NCBI GenBank assembly: GCA_947630025.1
Contig: CANRFZ010000005.1
Location: forward strand, 98,093-162,092
Reading direction: 5' to 3'
Length of the DNA stretch: 64,000 nt
DNA from: an uncultured Lachnospiraceae bacterium
Lineage (GTDB): Bacteria; Bacillota; Clostridia; Lachnospirales; Lachnospiraceae
This document shows, one piece after another, positions 58,757-64,000 of the stretch. How positions within the stretch are numbered: position 1 is the first letter of the stretch; every line of letters starts with the position of its first letter. The translations under genes and the position numbers were made by a program. The notes under the pieces were generated by a model that had not been told where the DNA came from, did no database searches, and was given only the letters and a program-made list of their open reading frames with translations.

Positions 58757-61267
58757 CTATTCGCCCGCCTCTGTCTCCTGCAGCCTGTCCAAAATTTCTT
58801 CCTCCTCGGGAAGCACGTCCTGTTTCACTGCCGGTGCATCTTCCGCTTCTCCGCTATCGACGGTTCCTCCGGTGACGATCTCATGAATGCGCTGCGAATA
58901 GGTGATATTGTCCCCCGACGCCAGCACGTCCAGCGCGTCCGCCTCCGACAGACCGTACGCGGCGTTCAGCGCGTCCAAAATCTGATTGTATACCGCGGAG
59001 ACCTCCCCGCTCACATTGTACGCCGCCGCCTCATCGCGAAGCTGCTCATACCGGTCAACACCCGAAAGCAGCGCGTCCAGCGCCTCCTCCGGCATATCCA
59101 GCTCCCTGTAATTCTCGTAGGAGTCCAGTTTCCTCTGTATTCTCAGGATCAGGCTGCTCTTTTCCAGCAAGGCGGCATCCTCATCATTCAGCTTCCTGCC
59201 GTACAAAAGATCGTACACCTGCGCGTACTGATCATGGTCAAACGCAACCCGCGCCTGCTGCTTTTCGACCTGCTGGGGCAGGAGCGTCGTCGCAATCACG
59301 ATGCAGGCCGCCACCGTCGCGCAAAACAGAAAGACAGTCGTCACTTTCTGGGCGGAAAGTTTCTTCTCCGGCGCCTTGGGCTCCTCGTCCTCCTTCGGCT
59401 CTTTCTTCTTCTTGGCTTTCTTGGCCTTTTTCGGTTTCTGCTCTGCGCCTTCTTCCCCTTCTTCACCGTCTTCCGGCGCTTCGCCCTCCTTCTTGCCGCC
59501 TTTCTTGGCTTTCTTTTCCTTCTTCTCTTTCTTTTTCTTCTTGGCGTCCTTTTTGTCTTCTTCCGTCAGCTCCGCCAAAAGCTCCTGATTTTCCTCGGAA
59601 AGATTGCCGATCACCACGCCCATATCACCGGCGTCGCCTTCCGCGCTGCCGTCTTCGCTCTCGTCCTCCTCCAGAAGCATCGCCATCAGCTTGGCCAAAA
59701 AGCCCTGCTTCTTCGGCTTCTCCCCCAGATCCGCAGCGTCGCCGCCCTCGGCCTCTACGCCATTATCGTCTGCGTCCGCGGCTTCTTTTCCTTTACGCGC
59801 TTTCTTTTCACGCTTCTTCCGTTCCTTTTCCTCTTTTTTCTTCTGTTTCCGGCTCTTGGGATTCTCCCGCTCCGCCAGTTCCTCCGGCGTGATCTCGCGG
59901 ATGTTCTCCGGGCCTTCCCTGTCGGCATCCTCCGCGCCTTCGTCGCCGCCGAAAAAGTCAAAGTCCGCGCCGCCGTCCTCCGCGCCGGATACCCCGTCCA
60001 GCATGGCCATCATGTCGTCGTCAACGGCCACGCCCTGATCGGACTTCTCCAGCAGATCGTTGATCTCCGACAAATCTTCGTCGCCGCCCATGCCTGCCAG
60101 CAGCGCCGAGAGCTCCGCGTCCTCCTCTCCGGGCTCCTCCAAGGCAAAATCAGACTCACCGGCGCTATCCAGACCTAAGTCGTCAAGCCCCAGATCGTCT
60201 AAATGCAAATCATCTAAATGCAGGTCATCGCCGCCCGCAGTGTCCTCCCCGGCCCCCAAATCATCGAAGCCTAGGTCATCCAAATGCAAATCGTCCAGTC
60301 CTGCACCGCCATCCGCGTTCGCACTTGCGCCATCCTCCGGCCCGATCTCCTCCAAACCAAGACCGTCTAAGCCTAAATCGTCTAGTCCCAAGTCGTCTAA
60401 ATGCAGGTCATCGCTGCCCGCAGTATCTTCTTCTGCACCCAAATCATCAAAATTCAGATCATCCAAATGTAGGTCGTCCAGTCCTGCTTCACTATCCGCG
60501 TCCGCACTTGCTCCGGCTTCCGGCCCGATCTCCTCCAAGCCGAGGCCGTCTAAGCCTAAATCGTCTAGTCCTAAGTCGTCTAAATGCAGGTCATCGCTGC
60601 CCGCAGTATCTTCTCCTGCACTCAAATCATCAAAATTCAGATCATCCAAATGTAGGTCGTCCAGTCCTGCTTCACTATCCGCGCCCGCGTCTGCCCCGGC
60701 TTCCGGCCCGATCTCCTCCAAGCCTAGACCGTCCAAGCCCAGATCATCTAGTCCCAAGTCGTCCAAATGCAGATCATCGCTGCCCGCAGTGTCTTCTCCT
60801 GCACCCAAGTCATCGAAACTCAAGTCATCCAGATGCAGATCGTCCAGTCCTGCGTCGCCGGCCGCGCCCGCGTCTGCCCCGGCTTCCGGCCCGATCTCCT
60901 CCAAACCGAGGCTATCTAAACCTAAATCGTCTAGTCCCAAGTCGTCCAGATGCAGGTCATCGCTGCCCGCAGTGTCTTCTCCTGCACCCAAATCATCGAA
61001 GCCCAAGTCATCTAAATGCAGATCATCCAGTCCTGCATCACCATCCGCATTTGCGCCCGCATCTGCGCCATCCTCCGGCCCGATCTCCTCCAGACCGAGG
61101 CCGTCTAAGCCCAGATCGTCTAAGTTCAAATCATCCAATCCGGCGCCGCCGTCCGCGTCTGCCGTCTGGCCGAATTGCTGCGCCCCCGGCTGGCTTTCCG
61201 CGCCGCTGCCGCCTTCCGTCAATGATTTTAATAAATTATCCAGATATTCTTCACTTGAGCTCATCAT
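58757..61267 (-). CDS. Large acidic membrane protein with 61-residue repeats, unknown function
   Basis: The 836-residue product has four parts. Residues 1-43 form a short start (SSEEYLDNLLKSLTEGG). Residues 44-369 consist of about five units of 61 residues built from DDLHLDDLGLDDLGLD, GLGLEEIGPEAGADAG and LDDLHLDDL(N/G/S)FDDL. Residues 370-640 alternate acidic blocks with Lys-rich blocks (KKKEEKERKKREKKARK). One membrane helix follows (about 641-662, TVFLFCATVAACIVIATTLL), then a C-terminal ~170-residue helical domain outside. The Lys-rich blocks near the helix keep the long tail inside. No family recognised. Confidence 0.85.
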   Translation of the reverse strand: MMSSSEEYLDNLLKSLTEGGSGAESQPGAQQFGQTADADGGAGLDDLNLDDLGLDGLGLEEIGPEDGADAGANADGDAGLDDLHLDDLGFDDLGAGEDTAGSDDLHLDDLGLDDLGLDSLGLEEIGPEAGADAGAAGDAGLDDLHLDDLSFDDLGAGEDTAGSDDLHLDDLGLDDLGLDGLGLEEIGPEAGADAGADSEAGLDDLHLDDLNFDDLSAGEDTAGSDDLHLDDLGLDDLGLDGLGLEEIGPEAGASADADSEAGLDDLHLDDLNFDDLGAEEDTAGSDDLHLDDLGLDDLGLDGLGLEEIGPEDGASANADGGAGLDDLHLDDLGFDDLGAGEDTAGGDDLHLDDLHLDDLGLDDLGLDSAGESDFALEEPGEEDAELSALLAGMGGDEDLSEINDLLEKSDQGVAVDDDMMAMLDGVSGAEDGGADFDFFGGDEGAEDADREGPENIREITPEELAERENPKSRKQKKKEEKERKKREKKARKGKEAADADDNGVEAEGGDAADLGEKPKKQGFLAKLMAMLLEEDESEDGSAEGDAGDMGVVIGNLSEENQELLAELTEEDKKDAKKKKKEKKEKKAKKGGKKEGEAPEDGEEGEEGAEQKPKKAKKAKKKKEPKEDEEPKAPEKKLSAQKVTTVFLFCATVAACIVIATTLLPQQVEKQQARVAFDHDQYAQVYDLLYGRKLNDEDAALLEKSSLILRIQRKLDSYENYRELDMPEEALDALLSGVDRYEQLRDEAAAYNVSGEVSAVYNQILDALNAAYGLSEADALDVLASGDNITYSQRIHEIVTGGTVDSGEAEDAPAVKQDVLPEEEEILDRLQETEAGE
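60161..61138. repeat. 183-bp minisatellite within the acidic protein gene
   Basis: Four complete 183-bp units, with partial units at each end, encode the 61-residue repeat. Many third-position differences separate the copies while the DDLHLDDL cores are kept, so the repeat is old and under protein-level selection. Confidence 0.9.
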
Positions 61268-61293
61268 CGTTCTCCTAAAAAATATTCTGTCTT

Positions 61294-61321
61294 ATAATAT
61301 CTCTGATGCCAATAACGTAAA
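61294..61321 (-). promoter_or_regulatory. Promoter of the acidic protein gene inside a dispersed repeat
   Basis: TTTACG (61316-61321), 16-bp spacer with GGCATCAGAGA, TATTAT (61294-61299). The ATG at 61267 follows AGGAG at 61272-61276. Confidence 0.65.
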
Positions 61322-61432
61322 TAATTCCAGAAAAATTGCGAAGCAATTCTCTCGAGTTAATTGCGGAGCAATTTACTCATGTTAATTGCAGAGCAATTTA
61401 CTCATGTTAATTGTGAAGCAATTTACTCTTAT
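61300..61432 (+). repeat. Dispersed palindromic repeat, copy 3, with four palindromes
   Basis: CTCTGATGCCAATAACGTAA is followed by AAATTGCGAAGCAATTCTC and three units like AGTTAATTGCGGAGCAATTTACT. In gene direction the three units read ATGAGTAAATTGCT(N)(N)(N)CAATTAA. The remaining part of the 300-bp gap (61433-61567) is AT-rich, with TTTCCGCTGAAATCA repeated twice, nothing else seen. Confidence 0.85.
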
Positions 61433-61567
61433 TTTATCATACGCCGCTCTGTTTCACAAATAACTTTCCGCTGAAATCATCTTCCACAGTTCCGCAGAAA
61501 TTACTTTCCGCTGAAATCACTTCTCGGAATCCTCCCGCCCTTCTGATGGTTGGCCGCCGCCAGCGTG

Positions 61568-62368
61568 TCACAGGCACATATCGCGCAGCCATGCCACGGG
61601 CTCCTCCGCGATGCCCACGCTCCGCTCCCCGACGCTATCGCCGACCTGATACAAAGTTTCATGCACCCGGCAGAGGAACGCCTTCTGATTGTAAAACACG
61701 ATCTTCTCGAAAGGGAAACGAATCACCGTCGGATATTCCATTCCTACGCCTAATTCTAACACACATAACCTTTTATTAACAGTCCCCTGAAGCCATTTTG
61801 TGTACCGCTCCCACTGCGCCAGATATCCTTTCTCCGCGTAGCGTGTAACGCCCAGTTGATTAAACCGCAGTTTTCCGCCGCACAGAGGACATACCGGCTC
61901 CCGCAGCGCACTGACCGGCAGCTCGCCGTTATAGTATTTTGCTACCTCCAGGCAGGTGTCGGACGGTACTTCGCTCAGAACGTCGGAACAGTTCATATCA
62001 CACTGCATCTGTCTGAAACCGCCGCAGGGCGTCACGATCCTGCTCTGCTCCAGCCCGGTGTCATAGATATAATCGTCCACGCAGAGAGAAACGATAAAAT
62101 AATTTTTACCGGCAAGCAGTTTTTCCAGCGACGCATAGGCGCCGCTCCATTTGGCATCCCGCTCCCCTCTCTGCAGTACCATCTTTTGTAAAAAAGGCGT
62201 GATCCAGACATATTCCGGCCCGGCTCCCGTCTCGGCCGCAATCTCGCGGTAGCGTCCGTCCGATGTCAGCGCGTTCCAGTCATATTCAAAATCTTCTCCA
62301 AGCCCCACAAGAACAAGTTCCGCATCGCGAATCCGCTCCCGGAGCTCCTGCATGATATGTTCTTCCAT
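61568..62368 (-). CDS. Sir2-like protein, zinc module kept, NAD site altered
   Basis: This 266-residue protein looks like a distant Sir2: AELVLVGLGEDFEYDWNALT at the start, SLCVDDYIYDTGLEQSRIVT, then TPCGGFRQMQCDMNCSDVL and VCPLCGGKLRFNQLGVTRYA (zinc cysteines), and LCVLELGVGMEYPTVIRFPF. The usual GAGxSxxSGIPDFR NAD motif is missing, and no catalytic FHG-like sequence is visible. So it may bind a nucleotide without deacetylase action. The ATG at 62368 follows AGGGG. Confidence 0.7.
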   Translation of the reverse strand: MEEHIMQELRERIRDAELVLVGLGEDFEYDWNALTSDGRYREIAAETGAGPEYVWITPFLQKMVLQRGERDAKWSGAYASLEKLLAGKNYFIVSLCVDDYIYDTGLEQSRIVTPCGGFRQMQCDMNCSDVLSEVPSDTCLEVAKYYNGELPVSALREPVCPLCGGKLRFNQLGVTRYAEKGYLAQWERYTKWLQGTVNKRLCVLELGVGMEYPTVIRFPFEKIVFYNQKAFLCRVHETLYQVGDSVGERSVGIAEEPVAWLRDMCL

Positions 62369-62503
62369 TTCCAACCCCTGCCGGCGCATCCCTATGGCCG
62401 TCCGGCTGACGCGCAACTCTTTCTGCCGCTTACCGCCCGCGCTGCGGAAAACGCACCAAGCTACCCGCCTGTACGCTTAGCCTACCCGCTTGGTCGGCCC
62501 GCG

Positions 62504-62537
62504 TAAAAAAATATAGGCCGGGGAACCCGACCTATAT
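62504..62537 (-). terminator. Intrinsic terminator of cheV
   Basis: TATAGGTCGGG and CCGGCCTATA form a 10- to 11-bp stem followed by seven T residues, 14 bp after the cheV stop. Confidence 0.9.
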
Positions 62538-62551
62538 AGCTTTGGTAATAT

Positions 62552-63454
62552 CTACTTCAGATTTAATACAAGCTCGTCTACCGTTTTTACCAGATTACCG
62601 ATCTCCGGTTTGGAAAGCTGTGCATTTGCGCCGAGTGCCTCTCCTTTTCTTCTCATCTCCTCGTTTACAAGGGAAGAAAAGATAACGACAGGAATATCTT
62701 TTGTAATATCGTCCTCTTTGATGAGCTTGGTCAGCCGGTGCCCGTCCATAATCGGCATCTCTATATCCGTAATGACGCACTGGACATGATTCCGCAGCGT
62801 TCCCTCTCTCTTGCATTCCTGAATGACGTCGTATGCCTGCTGGCCGTTCTCCGTGTGGATCAGATTTGCATAGCCCGCTTTATGCAGGGAATCGACGATC
62901 AGCTTATTTAACAGGGGCGAATCCTCCGCAATCAGAATCGGCACATCATTCCTCTGTCTCTCTCCCAGCGCCTCGATCTCCGTCATCTTCAATCCGGTCT
63001 CGGGATTGATGTCCGTCACGATTTTCTCAAAATCGAGAATAATAATCAGACGATCCTCAAATTTAATAATTCCTGTGGAAACGCCATCCTCGGTGGTCGA
63101 TACGGTAGACCCCGGTTTGATGATATCTCTCCAGGAAACGCGGTGGATACCGACTACGGAATCAACATGGAAAGCAATATCGAGTTTATTAAAATTCGTG
63201 ATGATGAACAGGCCGCCCGGCTCCGTCGTACCGCGCTGCAGGCAGTTCTTTAAGTCGATGGCGGTAATCATCGTATCACGCGGCATGAATATTCCCTCTA
63301 CGCTCGGATGTGCATTCGGCACCGGAGTAACGGGCTGGTACACAATGATCTCTTTGATCTTGGCAACATTAATGCCGTAAGCGTTGCCATCCAGCTTAAA
63401 CTCAAGCACCTCCAATTCGTTTGTACCATTCTCAAGCAAAATCTTAGTATCCAT
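62552..63454 (-). CDS. cheV: Chemotaxis coupling protein CheV
   Basis: CheV joins chemoreceptors to CheA like CheW, and its receiver domain allows adaptation. The 300-residue protein has a CheW domain (about 5-150; LEFKLDGNAYGINVAKIKEI, CLQRGTTEPGGLFIITNFNK) and a receiver (about 170-300; LIAEDSPLLNKLIVDSLHK, VITDIEMPIMDGHRLTKLIK with the acceptor Asp, and AQLSKPEIGNLVK). The start is the ATG at 63454, with GAGGTGG upstream; a GTG lies three codons earlier. It suggests a motile cell. Confidence 0.95.
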   Translation of the reverse strand: MDTKILLENGTNELEVLEFKLDGNAYGINVAKIKEIIVYQPVTPVPNAHPSVEGIFMPRDTMITAIDLKNCLQRGTTEPGGLFIITNFNKLDIAFHVDSVVGIHRVSWRDIIKPGSTVSTTEDGVSTGIIKFEDRLIIILDFEKIVTDINPETGLKMTEIEALGERQRNDVPILIAEDSPLLNKLIVDSLHKAGYANLIHTENGQQAYDVIQECKREGTLRNHVQCVITDIEMPIMDGHRLTKLIKEDDITKDIPVVIFSSLVNEEMRRKGEALGANAQLSKPEIGNLVKTVDELVLNLK

Positions 63455-63584
63455 GTAATCCACCTCACGTTATATATTTCAAAAATATATGTTACATAAA
63501 TAAGATTTCATATCCATTCTGCCATATTTCGCGAAAAAAATCTACCGCAATCTTAAATTTCTTTATATCGCTATTTTATTATAT

Positions 63585-63857
63585 TTCATCTCCGATGCCA
63601 ATACCGTAAACCATCTCAGGAGAATTGCGAAACAATTCTTGAGAAGCAAGCTGCCGAGCCTGCTTTTACTATATTAGTGCTCTGATGCCAATACCATAGA
63701 CCATTTCAGGCGAATCCCAAAGGGATTCTCTTAAAGCAGGCTGCCGAGCTTGCGCTTATTATATCATGCTCTCTGATGCCAACACCGTAAACCATCTCAA
63801 AAGAATTGCGAAGCAATTCTTGAGAAGCAGGCTGCTGAGCCTGCTTCTATTATAGCA
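63585..63857 (+). repeat. Three tandem copies of the dispersed repeat between cheV and the rRNA terminator
   Basis: Three ~90-bp units begin with (C/T)CTC(T/C)GATGCCAA(T/C)ACC, then a palindrome around GAATTGCGAAGCAATTC (GAATCCCAAAGGGATTC in the second) and a second hairpin AGAAGCAGGCTGC-(T/C)-GAGCCTGCTTCT. Here the TATAAT-like boxes stand about 21 bp from TTTACG, a poor promoter spacing. The 63455-63584 part is AT-rich and holds the cheV leader. Confidence 0.85.
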
Positions 63858-63858
63858 C

Positions 63859-63907
63859 AAAAAAAATAAAAAAAAAATACTATTTGCATTTTTTTGCAAA
63901 CAGTATT
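63859..63907 (-). terminator. Intrinsic terminator of the rRNA operon
   Basis: AATACTGTTTGCA and TGCAAATAGTATT form a 13-bp stem (one G-U) followed by a long T-rich run, about 60 bp beyond the 23S end. A smaller GGGGATGTCCCC hairpin precedes it. Confidence 0.88.
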
Positions 63908-63968
63908 TTTCTGAAAGGGGACATCCCCTCAAAACCGAACCTGAAGACCCTCTGGCTTGACATTTCCT

Positions 63969-64000
63969 TCGGTTAAGCCCTCGACCGATTAGTACCCGTC
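63969..64000 (-). rRNA. 23S rRNA, 3' end only
   Basis: The reverse complement reads GGTACTAATCGGTCGAGGGC-like sequence, followed by TTAACC, the conserved end of 23S rRNA (sarcin-distal 3' helix). The gene runs beyond the window. The exact 3' base is uncertain by a few nt. Confidence 0.85.

Overview
The window looks like a chromosomal segment from a strictly fermentative, Gram-positive Clostridia, most probably a member of the Lachnospiraceae. The evidence is the gene order pta / yceD-rpmF-plsX-acpP / rnc-smc-ftsY / ylxM-ffh, a bactofilin next to a LytM-like protein, an FtsA-related ATPase beside polA-coaE, a DUF711 (PFL-like) protein with its ACT partner, a CheV, and AGGAGG-type ribosome sites with TTGACA/TATAAT promoters. 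The core is GC-rich and most genes lie on the minus strand, so the map reads from right to left. The species cannot be named from this sequence alone.

Layout. 1-0.8 kb: start of ffh and ylxM. 0.9-4.6 kb: a DUF1905/C39-like fusion, an AraC regulator, a membrane-anchored GH25 muramidase and a YitT membrane protein. 4.7-8.8 kb: a four-gene phosphorylation cassette (Ser/Thr kinase, leucine-rich-repeat protein, TerY-like VWA protein, PP2C phosphatase). 8.8-18.9 kb: ilvA, ftsY, smc, rnc, acpP, plsX, rpmF, yceD and pta. 19-25.3 kb: tmcAL (the only clear plus-strand protein gene), a hybrid histidine kinase, plsC, cardiolipin synthase and a Crh-like HPr paralogue. 25.5-27.4 kb: a GH13 alpha-glucan hydrolase behind a LacI/CcpA-type operator.

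27.4-40.5 kb is an AT-richer accessory island. It holds small defence, toxin-antitoxin, immunity and resistance-type genes (a GNAT with a 64-residue partner, CPBP protease, Imm51, MFS exporter, SdpR/SdpI, VOC, AAA/DUF4143) mixed with many broken genes: a PIN toxin without its N-terminus, a Fic gene with an internal deletion and a frameshift at its catalytic motif, an Rpn-like fragment, two GNAT fragments, an SRPBCC fragment and a HAD stub. In both the PIN and Fic modules the antitoxin is intact and the toxin is broken. No integrase, transposase or phage structural gene is visible.

40.5-64 kb returns to core functions: feoAB, an SDR protein, a UPF0397 ECF S-component, DUF711/ACT, WalJ-like hydrolase, an FtsA-related ATPase, coaE, polA, bactofilin with a degenerate M23 protein, tRNA-Leu(CAA), lysA, ung, hisF, hisH, a very acidic membrane protein with a 183-bp repeat, a Sir2-like protein, cheV, and the 3' end of a 23S rRNA gene.

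The most unusual signals are: (1) a dispersed repeat family (24.9, 30.8, 61.3 and three tandem copies at 63.6-63.9 kb, with related palindromes at 19.0 kb). It sits upstream of genes, carries AATTGC-NNN-GCAATT palindromes and, in the three single copies, a -35/-10 promoter pointing into the gene; (2) the kinase/LRR/VWA/PP2C cassette; (3) the acidic 61-residue-repeat membrane protein; (4) a terminator-like hairpin that buries the ribosome site of the MFS gene; (5) the decayed toxin modules. All functions are read from sequence motifs by eye; no database search was possible.
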